Assembly (NCBI RefSeq): GCF_016650635.1
Contig: NZ_JAEKFI010000003.1
Coordinates: 310,001-374,000 of the forward strand
Length of the DNA stretch: 64,000 bases
From: Pseudomonas sp. TH43
GTDB taxonomy: Bacteria > Pseudomonadota > Gammaproteobacteria > Pseudomonadales > Pseudomonadaceae
Direction: 5' to 3'
The notes under the pieces were generated by a model. That model did no database searches. It was given only the letters and a program-made list of their open reading frames with translations, and was not told the origin of the DNA. The first letter of the stretch is position 1. Every line of letters starts with the position of its first letter. The position numbers and the translations under genes are program-made. This document shows, piece by piece, positions 8,820 to 18,090 of the stretch.

Positions 8820-9191
8820 GATGACCCGCAACCGTGCCCCATACCTGTCGTCGGTGCTCTGTTGCGGGGCACTTGAGAGCTGGCCAAGGAGTCAGTATTC
8901 TCCGCGGCCTCATGAATTCGGTCTAAAAAAAAGCCCGGATTTAATTCCTGACCGACGGGCCAACTTATCCCGGCCCCGGCCAGTACCGAGGCATCCCGAA
9001 AACACGCTCAATCGACTGTTTTTCAGCAGCCGAGAGGGCGTTTTTTTGCTTTTCGAAAGCCTTGGCTCAGCTTTTGCTAACACACAGAAGCTGACCGATC
9101 GGATGACTTTTGCAGCAACGAAAAAAGGCGCCACACCAGAGCGCCGATCTTAAAAAAATAAACGTGGAACACCTACTTTGGGAGCAACCGA
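8820..9191. other. Gap between the two tsx-like genes with terminator-like hairpins
   Basis: No credible gene in 372 bp. A hairpin at 9002-9047 ending in GGGCG plus seven T could terminate copy 1 on the plus strand. Two GC stems followed by T-runs are oriented the other way: 8925-8960 (GCCCG/CGGGC) and 9121-9145 (GGCGC/GCGCC). They would end minus-strand transcripts, yet no minus-strand gene is visible. Confidence 0.4.
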
Positions 9192-9977
9192 ATGAAACGT
9201 ATGTGCACCAGCCTGATGCTCGCGGGATCGATGTTGGCCGGCGGCCAGGCCATGGCCGATGGCCTGCTGCAGTGGCAGAACAACAGCCTGACCTACCTCT
9301 ACGGTAAAGACTTCAAGGTCAACCCTGCGATCCAGCAGACCGTCACCTTCGAGCACGCCGATGCATGGAAGTATGGGGACAACTTCCTGTTCGTCGACAA
9401 GATCTTCTACAACGGTGACAAGGACTTCAACAACGGCCCGAACACCTACTACGGCGAGTTCCAGCCACGCATCTCGCTGGGCAAGGTGCTCGACCAGAAG
9501 ATCGAATTCGGCCCGATCAAAGACGTCCTGCTGGCGATGACTTACGAGTTCGGCGAAGGTGACACCGAGTCCTACCTGATCGGCCCGGGCTTCGACCTGG
9601 CCATCCCGGGTTTCGACTACTTCCAGTTGAACTTCTACCAGCGCCACACCGAAGGCTCGCGCCCGGGTGACAACGTCTGGCAGATCACTCCAGTGTGGTC
9701 CTACACCATTCCGGTCGGCGATTCGAACGTGCTGATCGACGGCTACATGGACTGGGTCGTCGACAACGACGTCAACAACCGTGGCGAATACCACGCCAAC
9801 CTGCACTTCAACCCACAGGTCAAATACGACTTGGGCAAAGCGCTGAATTTCGGCGAGAAGCAGTTGTATGTCGGTGTCGAGTACGACTACTGGAAAGACA
9901 AGTACGGGATCGACGACACCCGTGCGTTCACCACCAATCAGAACGTGACCAGCTTCCTGGTGAAGTTCCACTTCTGA
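9192..9977 (+). CDS. Tsx-like outer-membrane channel, copy 2
   Basis: 261 residues, same length as the upstream copy and clearly homologous along its whole length: both share QQTVTFEHAD, WKYGDNFLFVDKIFYNG and FGPIKDVLLAMTYE. The signal peptide ends AGGQAMA, and the chain ends SFLVKFHF. It has its own ribosome site (GGGAGCAACCG) and is separated from copy 1 by 372 bp with terminator-like hairpins, so it may be expressed independently. Loop segments differ between copies (for example GQEDRNKGPHTF against GDKDFNNGPNTY), which may mean different substrate preference. Confidence 0.88.
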   Translation: MKRMCTSLMLAGSMLAGGQAMADGLLQWQNNSLTYLYGKDFKVNPAIQQTVTFEHADAWKYGDNFLFVDKIFYNGDKDFNNGPNTYYGEFQPRISLGKVLDQKIEFGPIKDVLLAMTYEFGEGDTESYLIGPGFDLAIPGFDYFQLNFYQRHTEGSRPGDNVWQITPVWSYTIPVGDSNVLIDGYMDWVVDNDVNNRGEYHANLHFNPQVKYDLGKALNFGEKQLYVGVEYDYWKDKYGIDDTRAFTTNQNVTSFLVKFHF

Positions 9978-9988
9978 TCTTAGAAGCC

Positions 9989-10050
9989 TCGCGAGCAGGC
10001 TCGCTCCCACATTCGACCGAGTTCCAATGTGGAAGCGAGCCTGCTCGCGA
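9989..10050. repeat. REP palindrome pair (GCGAGCAGGC type)
   Basis: Inverted GCGAGCAGGCTCGCTCCCAC and GTGGAAGCGAGCCTGCTCGC arms between the convergent tsx-like and patatin genes. Confidence 0.85.
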
Positions 10051-10067
10051 AAGCCTCAGCGCAAATC

Positions 10068-11240
10068 TCAGGCGGGAGCCACCGCTGCGGATATCCCGAG
10101 AAACCGGCACAGCTCTTCACGCTTGGCCAACGCATCGCGCCGCCCCAGATCGATCAACTCGCTGCAATACCCCGCCTCGAACAGCAGATAACTCAACACC
10201 CCCGCCCCGCTCGTCTTGGTCGCCCCCGGCCCGCGCAAGAACAAGCGCAACGCCGCCGGCAATTCCTGGCGATGCCGCGCCGCAATCTCATCGATCGGCT
10301 GGCTCGGCGAAATCACCAAGACCTCCACCGGCGCCACGCCCAGTGCGCGGGTTGGCGTGCCTTCGGGCATCAAATGGCTGAACTGGTTGAGACGCTGAAG
10401 CAACTCGATATCGCTCTCAAGGCTGTCAATGAACGTACTGTTGAGCATGTGCCCGCCGATCTGCGCCAGCGTCGGCTGTTGACCCGTGTAGGTGCGCTGC
10501 AGCGGCTCCTGCGGATCGAACCCTCGCGGGTTGCCGCTGACCCCGACCACCAGCACTCGACTGGCGCCCAGGTGCAACGCCGGGCTGATCGGCGCCGATT
10601 GCCGCACCGCACCGTCACCGAAATACTCCTCGCCGATCTTCACCGGCGCGAACAACAACGGTATCGCCGAGCTGGCCAACAGATGATCCACCGACAACTG
10701 CGTCGGCACACCAATGCGCCGATGCCGCAGCCACGAATCAATCGTGCCGCCGCCCTGATAGAACGTCACCGCTTGCCCCGACTCGTAACCGAACGCGGTC
10801 ACCGCCACCGCATGCAATTGCTTGCGCGCGATAGACTCGGCAATACCGGGCATGTGCAGTTTTTCATTGAGCAGATCGCGCAGCGGCGAACTGTTGAGCA
10901 GCGCCACCGGCAGATGTCGACCGAGGCCGAGCAAGCTGTGGCTGACAAAGCGGCTGGCCTGTCGGATGACACCGGGCCAGTCGCTGCGCAACACGCGATG
11001 GCTGCGAAAGCCCTGCCAGAATAATGTGAGGCGTTCGATGGCGGCGCGAAAATCGGTGGCGCCACTGGCGAGGCTGACCGCATTGATCGCCCCGGCCGAT
11101 GTGCCGACGATCACCGGAAACGGATTGTCCGCGCCCAACGGCAACAACTCGGCAATCGCCGCCAGCACCCCCACCTGATACGCCGCCCGCGCCCCACCGC
11201 CAGAAAGAATCAAACCTGTGACCGGTTCAGCAGGGCTCAT
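10068..11240 (-). CDS. Patatin-like phospholipase
   Basis: A 390-residue protein of the bacterial patatin/RssA type. The oxyanion-hole motif LSGGGARAAYQVGVL is at about residues 12-26, and the nucleophile elbow GTSAG (catalytic Ser) near 48. The dyad Asp is in DGAVRQSAP near residue 210. The family hydrolyses acyl esters of lipids; cellular substrate unknown. No signal peptide is seen, so it is probably cytoplasmic or membrane-associated. It starts 33 bp after the htrB stop on the same strand, so the two form a likely lipid-related operon. Confidence 0.88.
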   Translation of the reverse strand: MSPAEPVTGLILSGGGARAAYQVGVLAAIAELLPLGADNPFPVIVGTSAGAINAVSLASGATDFRAAIERLTLFWQGFRSHRVLRSDWPGVIRQASRFVSHSLLGLGRHLPVALLNSSPLRDLLNEKLHMPGIAESIARKQLHAVAVTAFGYESGQAVTFYQGGGTIDSWLRHRRIGVPTQLSVDHLLASSAIPLLFAPVKIGEEYFGDGAVRQSAPISPALHLGASRVLVVGVSGNPRGFDPQEPLQRTYTGQQPTLAQIGGHMLNSTFIDSLESDIELLQRLNQFSHLMPEGTPTRALGVAPVEVLVISPSQPIDEIAARHRQELPAALRLFLRGPGATKTSGAGVLSYLLFEAGYCSELIDLGRRDALAKREELCRFLGISAAVAPA

Positions 11241-11273
11241 CGCAACACTCCATGGTGCTTGTCAGGGATGGGT

Positions 11274-12206
11274 TCAGCGGCGTTTGGCGTACAACTTCGG
11301 CTCGCCCGGTGGACGGCTCTTGAAGCGGCGATGCGCCCACAGGTATTGCTCAGGGCAATCACGCAAGACGCCTTCGACCCACTGATTGATGCGGATGCAG
11401 TCGGCTTCCTCCGTCTCGCCCGGAAAATCTTCCAGCGGTGGATGCACGACCAGACGATAACCGCTGCCGTCGGCCAGACGCTCCTGCGTGAACGGCACCA
11501 CCAACGCCTTGCCCAAACGAGCAAACTTGGTGGTCGCCGTCACCGTCGCGGCCTGAATGCCGAACAGCGGTACGAAAATGCTTTGCTTGGCGCCGTAGTC
11601 CTGATCCGGTGCGTACCAGATCGCCCGGCCCGAACGCAGCAGCTTGAGCATGCCGCGCACGTCGTCGCGCTCCACCGCCAGCGAATCGAGGTTGTGCCGC
11701 TCACGGCCCTGACGCTGGATGAAGTCGAACAACGGATTTTTGTGCTCGCGGTACATGCCGTCGATGGTGTGCTGTTGACCGAGCAACGCCGCGCCGATTT
11801 CCAGGGTGGTGAAATGCACCGCCATCAGGATCACGCCCTTGCCTTCGCGCTGGGCCTTCTGCAAATGCTCCAGGCCTTCGACGTGGGCCAGTTTCGCCAG
11901 GCGCTCACGCGACCACCACCAGCTCATCGCCATTTCAAAAAAAGCGATGCCGGTGGAGGCGAAGTTTTCCTTGAGCAGACGTTTGCGCTCGACGGCGGAT
12001 TTTTCCGGGAAGCACAGCTCAAGGTTGCGTTTGGCAATGCGCCGCCGGTCGCCGGCCAGGCGATACATCATGGCGCCCAAAACTCGACCGATGGTCAGCA
12101 ACGCCGGATACGGCAACTGCACGATCAGCCATAAAAGCCCCAGACCGCACCAGAGCGGCCAGAAGCGAGGCGATAAAAATGCTTTTCGAAAACGCGGGCG
12201 ATCCAT
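11274..12206 (-). CDS. htrB: Lipid A biosynthesis lauroyl acyltransferase (HtrB/LpxL family)
   Basis: Transfers a secondary acyl chain to the lipid A precursor at the inner membrane. The 310-residue protein has an N-terminal membrane anchor after MDRPRFRKAFLSPRFWPLW, the LPLAT catalytic motif in AVHFTTLEIG (H-X4-E), the MYREHKNP region, and a C-terminal VEGVLRDCPEQYLWAHRRFKSRP segment as in LpxL/LpxM. The start at 12206 is preferred over a longer frame because it places the anchor helix at the N-terminus as in relatives. Divergent from minC. Pseudomonads carry more than one LpxL-type enzyme, so the exact chain and position are not certain. Confidence 0.9.
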   Translation of the reverse strand: MDRPRFRKAFLSPRFWPLWCGLGLLWLIVQLPYPALLTIGRVLGAMMYRLAGDRRRIAKRNLELCFPEKSAVERKRLLKENFASTGIAFFEMAMSWWWSRERLAKLAHVEGLEHLQKAQREGKGVILMAVHFTTLEIGAALLGQQHTIDGMYREHKNPLFDFIQRQGRERHNLDSLAVERDDVRGMLKLLRSGRAIWYAPDQDYGAKQSIFVPLFGIQAATVTATTKFARLGKALVVPFTQERLADGSGYRLVVHPPLEDFPGETEEADCIRINQWVEGVLRDCPEQYLWAHRRFKSRPPGEPKLYAKRR

Positions 12207-12323
12207 TAAAGCTTCCGTAAATACAGTGGCCGCGCATTCTACATCGTTCGACCCGGCTTGCGGCTCGCGGGCGTTCTCGTTATAAGTCTCGGCACTTTTA
12301 GTGACAAGCCGTTGTATGCCGAC

Positions 12324-13061
12324 ATGAGCCAAACCGAACCGTTAGACCAAGATCCCGTGTTCCAGCTGAAGGGCAGCATGCTGGCCATTACCGTGCTGGA
12401 ACTGGCCCGTAACGACCTCGACAGCCTCGATCGGCAATTGGCCGCCAAAGTCGCGCAGGCGCCGAACTTCTTCAGCAACGCGCCACTGGTTCTGGCGCTG
12501 GACAAATTGCCGCCGGGCGAAGGCGCCGTCGATCTGCCAGGCCTGATGCGTGTGTGCCGCCAACACGGCCTGCGCACGCTGGCGATTCGCGCCAGCCGCA
12601 TTGAAGACATTGCCGCCGCCATCGCCATCGACATCCCGGTGCTGCCACCGTCCGGTGCCCGTGAACGGCCGCTGGAAATGCCCGAAGCCGAAGTCAAAAA
12701 GAAGCCGGAAAAACCGCCTGAGCCGACCGTCAAACAGACCCGCGTCATCACCACGCCAGTACGTGGTGGCCAACAGATATATGCCCAGGGTGGCGATCTG
12801 GTCGTGGTGTCGTCGGTCAGTCCGGGGGCGGAACTTCTCGCCGATGGCAACATCCATGTATACGGCCCGATGCGCGGTCGGGCGCTGGCCGGCGTCAAAG
12901 GTGATACCAAGGCACGGATTTTCTGTCAGCAATTGAGCGCTGAACTGATCTCTATCGCCGGTCATTACAAGGTGTCCGAAGATTTGCGTCGCGATCCAAT
13001 GTGGGGGTCGGGCGTACAGGTCAGCCTGTCGGGCGACGTGTTGAACATCATTCGGCTTTAA
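12324..13061 (+). CDS. minC: Septum site-determining protein MinC
   Basis: Inhibitor of FtsZ assembly that keeps division at mid-cell. The start [18 protein letters not shown] gives 245 residues, a normal length. The N-terminal domain covers about 1-105; a charged Pro/Lys linker follows (around 115-145). The C-terminal beta-helix domain that binds MinD starts at about 150 with [15 protein letters not shown] and includes [10 protein letters not shown] and [10 protein letters not shown]. It is followed 169 bp later by minD. Confidence 0.95.
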   Translation: MSQTEPLDQDPVFQLKGSMLAITVLELARNDLDSLDRQLAAKVAQAPNFFSNAPLVLALDKLPPGEGAVDLPGLMRVCRQHGLRTLAIRASRIEDIAAAIAIDIPVLPPSGARERPLEMPEAEVKKKPEKPPEPTVKQTRVITTPVRGGQQIYAQGGDLVVVSSVSPGAELLADGNIHVYGPMRGRALAGVKGDTKARIFCQQLSAELISIAGHYKVSEDLRRDPMWGSGVQVSLSGDVLNIIRL

Positions 13062-13230
13062 CGGATACTGCCGCATTTTCCAAGCATCTCTAAAACGTAG
13101 CGAAAACGGCTCAAACGAAGTAGGAAAAAGGCCAAAAGCCGAATTCCAGCCAAGGCTGTCCGACTGCAGTAGTTTTCAAGAGATGTTTTTCAGGGGCTAA
13201 AAAGTCCTTCTTCCTTAGGGGTGAAACACC

Positions 13231-14043
13231 TTGGCCAAGATTCTCGTGGTTACATCCGGCAAGGGTGGTGTGGGTAAGACCACCACCAGCGCCGCTATCG
13301 GTACCGGCCTCGCTCTGCGCGGCCACAAAACAGTGATCGTCGACTTCGACGTGGGCTTGCGTAACCTTGACCTGATCATGGGTTGCGAGCGCCGCGTGGT
13401 GTATGACTTCGTCAACGTGGTCAACGGCGAAGCCAACCTGCAACAGGCACTGATCAAAGACAAGCGCCTGGAGAACCTCTACGTACTGGCCGCCAGTCAG
13501 ACCCGCGACAAAGACGCGCTGACCGTCGAAGGCGTGGAAAAAGTCCTGATGGAGCTCAAGGAACAATTCGAGTTCGTCGTCTGCGACTCCCCGGCCGGCA
13601 TCGAGAAAGGTGCCCACCTGGCCATGTACTTCGCTGATGAAGCGATCGTCGTGACCAACCCGGAAGTGTCCTCGGTACGAGATTCGGACCGCATGCTCGG
13701 CCTGCTGGCGAGCAAATCGCGCCGCGCCGAACGTGGCGAAGACCCAATCAAGGAACACCTGCTGATCACTCGCTACCACCCGGAGCGTGTTGAAAAAGGC
13801 GAAATGCTGGGCGTTGAAGACGTCAAGGAAATCCTCTCGGTAACCCTGCTCGGCGTAATCCCGGAATCCCAGGCGGTGCTCAAGGCATCCAACCAGGGCG
13901 TACCGGTGATTCTCGACGACCAGAGCGATGCCGGTCAGGCTTATAGCGATACCGTCGACCGCTTGCTGGGCAAAGAAAAAGCCCACCGTTTCCTCGATGT
14001 CGAGAAGAAGGGATTCTTCGAGCGCCTGTTTGGAGGTAGGTAA
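13231..14043 (+). CDS. minD: Septum site-determining ATPase MinD
   Basis: Membrane-cycling ATPase that recruits MinC and is displaced by MinE. 270 residues with a deviant Walker [10 protein letters not shown] at 10-18, [14 protein letters not shown] at about 38-51, and a C-terminal amphipathic membrane-targeting helix ([11 protein letters not shown]). The start is TTG 13231, placed by the conserved [14 protein letters not shown]-terminus; the weak start may hold down its level. It overlaps the spacing to minE by one base (stop TAA and ATG at 14041-14045). Confidence 0.97.
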   Translation: MAKILVVTSGKGGVGKTTTSAAIGTGLALRGHKTVIVDFDVGLRNLDLIMGCERRVVYDFVNVVNGEANLQQALIKDKRLENLYVLAASQTRDKDALTVEGVEKVLMELKEQFEFVVCDSPAGIEKGAHLAMYFADEAIVVTNPEVSSVRDSDRMLGLLASKSRRAERGEDPIKEHLLITRYHPERVEKGEMLGVEDVKEILSVTLLGVIPESQAVLKASNQGVPVILDDQSDAGQAYSDTVDRLLGKEKAHRFLDVEKKGFFERLFGGR

Positions 14044-14297
14044 TGAACCTTTTTGACTTCTTTCGTGCCAACAAAAAGCCAAGTACCGCCTCGGTAGCGA
14101 AAGAGCGTCTACAGATCATCGTGGCGCATGAGCGCGGCCAGCGCAGCACGCCGGATTACTTGCCAGCCTTGCAGAAGGAACTGGTCGACGTGATCCGCAA
14201 GTACGTCAATATCGGCAACGACGACGTACATGTTGCACTGGAAAGCCAGGGCAGTTGCTCGATTCTGGAACTCAACATCACCCTGCCCGATCGCTGA
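14043..14297 (+). CDS. minE: Cell division topological specificity factor MinE
   Basis: 84 residues, the usual MinE size. The N-terminal membrane/MinD-contact helix ([29 protein letters not shown]) and the C-terminal dimer domain ending ELNITLPDR are both complete. Translationally coupled to minD, since its ATG overlaps the minD stop. It gives topological specificity by driving MinCD off the membrane at mid-cell. Confidence 0.97.
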   Translation: MNLFDFFRANKKPSTASVAKERLQIIVAHERGQRSTPDYLPALQKELVDVIRKYVNIGNDDVHVALESQGSCSILELNITLPDR

Positions 14298-14315
14298 GTC
14301 GATCCGGCAGGAACG

Positions 14316-14363
14316 ACGGCGGTTCAGGGTCATTCCCATGTGGGAATGGCCCTGAACCGCCGT
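14316..14363. other. Long near-perfect hairpin after minE
   Basis: Two 23-base arms (14316-14338 and 14341-14363) pair throughout, with a single G-U wobble and a two-base centre. It lacks a T-run, so it is not a standard terminator. It sits between minE and the pseudouridine synthase gene and could be an RNA processing or stability element. Confidence 0.7.
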
Positions 14364-14388
14364 TGGCATTTGTTACGAGGCTGTTTTA

Positions 14389-15024
14389 ATGCCGTTGTCC
14401 AACATCCGCATCATCCATCAGGACGCCGCCGTACTGGTGGTCGACAAACCGACCCTGCTGCTCTCGGTACCCGGTCGCGCCGACGACAACAAGGACTGCC
14501 TGATTACCCGCTTGCAGGAAAACGGCTACCCGGAAGCGCGAATCGTCCACCGCCTCGATTGGGAAACCTCCGGCATCATCCTGCTCGCGCGTGATGCAGA
14601 CACTCATCGCGAACTGTCACGCCAGTTTCACGACCGTGAAACAGAGAAGGCTTACACTGCCCTCGCTTGGGGACAACCGGAGCTGGACAGCGGCAGCATC
14701 GATCTGCCACTGCGCTACGATCCGCCGACCAAGCCGCGTCATGTGGTCGATCATGAATTCGGCAAACACGCGCTGACCTTCTGGCGTGTGCTGGAGCGTT
14801 GCGGCGACTGGTGCCGCGTCGAGCTGACACCGATCACCGGCCGTTCGCACCAGTTGCGCGTACACATGTTGTCCATCGGCCACCCGCTGTTGGGCGACGG
14901 ACTCTACGCCCACGAGCAAGCCCTCGCTGCCTGGCCACGCCTGTGCCTGCACGCGAGCATGTTGAGCTTCACCCACCCGCAGTCCGGCGAGCGTTTGCGT
15001 TTCGAATGCCCGGCCCCGTTCTGA
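14389..15024 (+). CDS. RluA-family RNA pseudouridine synthase
   Basis: 211 residues. The catalytic motif HRLDWETSGIILLARD is at about 53-68, with the essential Asp in HRLD. Later family elements are EKAYTALAWG, TGRSHQLRVHM (about 148-158) and HASMLSFTHP. There is no N-terminal S4 domain, so it resembles the short RluA group, which modifies 23S rRNA U746 and tRNA U32; exact target not certain here. Starts at ATG 14389 shortly after the long hairpin downstream of minE. The gene order min-rluA-apeB is known from other Pseudomonas. Confidence 0.88.
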   Translation: MPLSNIRIIHQDAAVLVVDKPTLLLSVPGRADDNKDCLITRLQENGYPEARIVHRLDWETSGIILLARDADTHRELSRQFHDRETEKAYTALAWGQPELDSGSIDLPLRYDPPTKPRHVVDHEFGKHALTFWRVLERCGDWCRVELTPITGRSHQLRVHMLSIGHPLLGDGLYAHEQALAAWPRLCLHASMLSFTHPQSGERLRFECPAPF

Positions 15025-15071
15025 GGATTGCCTGACTGGCCGTCCTGTTGTTGGAAAGGATTTTGTTTCGG

Positions 15072-16172
15072 ATGAGTTGTATCGAATCCCTGGCGACACC
15101 CCTCAAGAAAGTCCGTCACCAGTTGCTGTATCTGATCTACGGCAACCAGGACGTGTACCGCCGCGAAGCCAAATTCAGCATCCTCACGGTGCTGTCCCAG
15201 GCAAAAAACGGCAACGTCCCGGCGATCCGCATTCTTACCGACCGCCCGGAAGATTATGCCGGTTGGCCGGTCGACACCGTGCTGCTCGACGAAGCGACCC
15301 TGGTTCGCTGGCAGGGCGTGCATGGCTATCACCATCGCCGCAAGGCCTGTGCCATCGCCGCGGGCATGCAACTGGCGGAAAAGACCCTGTTCGTCGACAC
15401 CGACACCTTGTTCACCAGCCACCCGAGTTGCCTCTTCGAATTCATCGAGCCGAACCGCTCGGTGATGGATCGTTTCGAATACGACTGGAAAGATGTCCAC
15501 GAGCGCAGCGATTACCTGAAACTCGGCCGCGACCTGCGCGCCCATGGCGTGACGCCGGAAAACGGCTTCAAGCTCTACAACAGTGGCCTGTGCGGTATCA
15601 CCGAGAGTGACTCGGCGTTGTTCGCGGAGTCGATCCGACTGATCGATGAATGGACAGTTGGCGGTTTCGAGATCCACACCATCGAACAGATCGCCCTGTC
15701 GTACGCCATGCGCGGACGTGAGGTGGTGGAAGCACGCAAACACGTCTACCACTACTTCGCAGAAAAGCGTTTTTTCCATGCGATGCAGGCGTACTTTTTC
15801 TCCCAGCATGACGAAGCCTTCAGCCAGCGTCTGGTCGAGCTGTGCAGCGATGTGCCGCGGGTCAAGCCTTTCCCTTCAGCCTGGCAGCGCCTGAAAATCA
15901 AATGGAAGCTGCGCAACCAGAGCGGGGTCATGCGCAAGGTCGGGCGCGATCTGCTCTACGGCAGCGCAGCACCGGAAGATCCGTACTACAGCGTCTGCCG
16001 GCACGAGTGGTGGGAATGCGCCTCACGGGAGATTCTGCGCTGGGACGAAAGCCGTCAGAAAAAGCTGTTGAACCAGAGCCACTGGCCAAAACAGCTGCCG
16101 CGTCCGGATAAACCGGAAGACGAAAAAGCCATCATGAACTACCTGAAGAAACGCGTCCTCACCCCCCGCTGA
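15072..16172 (+). CDS. Glycosyltransferase-like protein of unknown function
   Basis: 366 residues from ATG 15072, behind GGAAAGGA; a TTG eight codons upstream is less likely. A nucleotide-sugar transferase feel comes from LFVDTDTLF near residue 104-112 (a DXD-type metal motif), the preceding KACAIAAGMQL and the hydrophobic strand order, all reminiscent of GT-A folds. The C-terminal third is basic and without clear motifs. No signal peptide or obvious membrane helix. I do not recognise a named family; conserved hypothetical in this position in Pseudomonas to my recollection. Confidence 0.65.
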   Translation: MSCIESLATPLKKVRHQLLYLIYGNQDVYRREAKFSILTVLSQAKNGNVPAIRILTDRPEDYAGWPVDTVLLDEATLVRWQGVHGYHHRRKACAIAAGMQLAEKTLFVDTDTLFTSHPSCLFEFIEPNRSVMDRFEYDWKDVHERSDYLKLGRDLRAHGVTPENGFKLYNSGLCGITESDSALFAESIRLIDEWTVGGFEIHTIEQIALSYAMRGREVVEARKHVYHYFAEKRFFHAMQAYFFSQHDEAFSQRLVELCSDVPRVKPFPSAWQRLKIKWKLRNQSGVMRKVGRDLLYGSAAPEDPYYSVCRHEWWECASREILRWDESRQKKLLNQSHWPKQLPRPDKPEDEKAIMNYLKKRVLTPR

Positions 16173-16211
16173 TCCCCCGTTATTCACGGGATATTTGCGT
16201 ACACAACCTCC

Positions 16212-16290
16212 TGTAGGCGCTGCGGCACGCTGCGATCTTTTGATCCTAAAGACCAGAATCATAAGATCGCAGCGTGCCGCAGCGCCTACA
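16212..16290. repeat. Perfect 28-bp inverted repeat
   Basis: The arms at 16212-16239 and 16263-16290 are exact inverted copies (starting TGTAGGCGCTGCGGCACG). This is a third dispersed palindrome class of Pseudomonas. It lies between the glycosyltransferase-like gene and apeB. Confidence 0.85.
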
Positions 16291-16362
16291 TTGAGATGTT
16301 GTCATGTCCCAAGGCTTGGGCCGATGCGTTAAACTCCCGTCCATTGCTGTCTGGAGCTTCTT

Positions 16363-17652
16363 ATGCGCGAAGAGTTGAACCAAGGCCTGATCGACTTCCT
16401 CAAGGCCTCCCCTACCCCGTTCCACGCCACTGCCAGCCTTGTTCAACGTCTGGAGGCCGCCGGTTTTGTGCGCCTCGACGAACGCGAGCCGTGGACCACC
16501 GAGGCCAACGGCCGCTATTACGTCACCCGTAACGACTCCTCGATCGTCGCGATCAAAATGGGCCGCCACTCGCCGTTGCACGGCGGCATCCGCCTGGTCG
16601 GCGCGCACACCGACAGCCCGTGCCTGCGGGTCAAGCCGCAACCGGAACTGCAACGTCAGGGTTTCTGGCAACTGGGCGTCGAGGTCTACGGCGGTGCGCT
16701 GCTGGCGCCGTGGTTCGATCGTGATCTGTCGCTGGCCGGCCGCGTGACCTTCCGCCGCGACGGCAAGGTCGAGAGCCAACTGATCGACTTCAAGGCGCCG
16801 ATCGCGATCATTCCCAACCTGGCCATTCACCTCAACCGTGAAGCCAATCAGGGCTGGGCGATCAACGCGCAGACCGAGTTGCCGCCGATCCTCGCGCAGT
16901 TCGCCGGTGACGAGCGCGTCGATTTCCGCGCGGTGCTCACCGATCAACTGGCGCGCGAACATGGTTTGAACGCCGACGTCGTGCTCGATTACGAGCTGAG
17001 TTTCTATGACACGCAAAGTGCTGCAGTGATTGGCCTGAACGGCGATTTCATTGCCGGCGCACGCCTCGACAACCTGCTGTCGTGTTACGCCGGTCTGCAA
17101 GCCTTGCTCACTGCCGAGACCGACGAAACGTGCGTGCTGGTGTGCAACGACCACGAAGAGGTCGGTTCCTGCTCGGCCTGTGGCGCCGACGGCCCGATGC
17201 TCGAACAGACCCTGCGTCGCCTGTTGCCGGAAGGTGACGAGTTCGTCCGCACCATTCAGAAATCTCTGCTGGTCTCGGCCGACAACGCCCACGGCGTACA
17301 CCCCAACTACGCCGAGAAGCACGACGCCAACCACGGCCCGAAACTCAACGCCGGCCCGGTGATCAAGGTCAACAGCAACCAGCGTTACGCCACCAACAGC
17401 GAAACCGCCGGGTTCTTCCGCCATCTGTGCATGGCTGAAGAAGTGCCGGTGCAAAGCTTCGTGGTGCGCAGCGACATGGGCTGCGGCTCGACCATCGGCC
17501 CGATCACCGCCAGCCATCTGGGCGTGCGCACCGTCGATATCGGCCTGCCGACTTTCGCCATGCATTCGATCCGCGAACTGTGCGGCAGCCACGACCTCGC
17601 GCACCTGGTCAAAGTGCTGAGCGCGTTCTACGCCTGCCACGAATTGCCGTAA
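16363..17652 (+). CDS. apeB: M18 family aminopeptidase
   Basis: Zinc aminopeptidase of the M18 (aspartyl aminopeptidase) family, 429 residues as expected. Metal and catalytic motifs are in order: [12 protein letters not shown] (about 78-89), DHEEVGS (about 263-269), the M18 hallmark [17 protein letters not shown] (about 310-326), and MGCGSTIGP and MHSIRELCG near the C-terminus. No signal peptide, so a cytoplasmic peptidase that trims peptides. Single gene bounded by palindromes. Confidence 0.94.
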   Translation: MREELNQGLIDFLKASPTPFHATASLVQRLEAAGFVRLDEREPWTTEANGRYYVTRNDSSIVAIKMGRHSPLHGGIRLVGAHTDSPCLRVKPQPELQRQGFWQLGVEVYGGALLAPWFDRDLSLAGRVTFRRDGKVESQLIDFKAPIAIIPNLAIHLNREANQGWAINAQTELPPILAQFAGDERVDFRAVLTDQLAREHGLNADVVLDYELSFYDTQSAAVIGLNGDFIAGARLDNLLSCYAGLQALLTAETDETCVLVCNDHEEVGSCSACGADGPMLEQTLRRLLPEGDEFVRTIQKSLLVSADNAHGVHPNYAEKHDANHGPKLNAGPVIKVNSNQRYATNSETAGFFRHLCMAEEVPVQSFVVRSDMGCGSTIGPITASHLGVRTVDIGLPTFAMHSIRELCGSHDLAHLVKVLSAFYACHELP

Positions 17653-17656
17653 ACCC

Positions 17657-17718
17657 TTCGCGGGCAAGCCTTGCTCCTACAAAAGCCAGACATCTGTAGG
17701 AGCAAGGCTTGCCCGCGA
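17657..17718. repeat. REP palindrome (GCGGGCAAGCC type)
   Basis: TTCGCGGGCAAGCCTTGCTC and its inverted copy enclose a 13-base loop, directly after the apeB stop. Confidence 0.85.
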
Positions 17719-17838
17719 TGGCGCCGGTGCTCTCAGCGCAAATTTCACTTTCGAACGGACTCATTTCTGATACACATCAGCCTTGGTCAGCCGAATCCGA
17801 CCTAGACTTCCATCATTCATTTCGACAAGGCAGTCTCC

Positions 17839-18015
17839 ATGATCTCGATGTCTTCGTTTCACGCCATGCTCATTCCCATCCTGACCGGGATGATCCTGCT
17901 GGCCATCGGCTTCAACTTCCGCGACAAGAACGCCGGCGTGTTCGCCATGTGGATCGGCATGCTGATGATTCTCGCCACCGTGGTCTACAAGATCCTCGCC
18001 AAACTCAACGAATAA
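17839..18015 (+). CDS. 58-residue membrane protein
   Basis: A short frame starting at ATG 17839 with two hydrophobic helices: residues about 8-26 (HAMLIPILTGMILLAIGF) and about 34-54. A charged loop NFRDKNAG lies between them, and the chain ends KILAKLNE. Codon use is fully Pseudomonas-like and it sits 75 bp before the MscS-type gene in the same direction. A weak site (AAGGCAG) precedes it. Function unknown; it could be a partner of the channel or an independent stress protein. Confidence 0.65.
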   Translation: MISMSSFHAMLIPILTGMILLAIGFNFRDKNAGVFAMWIGMLMILATVVYKILAKLNE

Positions 18016-18090
18016 TCCGCGACGGCTCGCATTGATTGGGTGGGCCTCGTACACTCCAGCGAATCCGCCCCTTGCGAGGTTGACCGCCTA

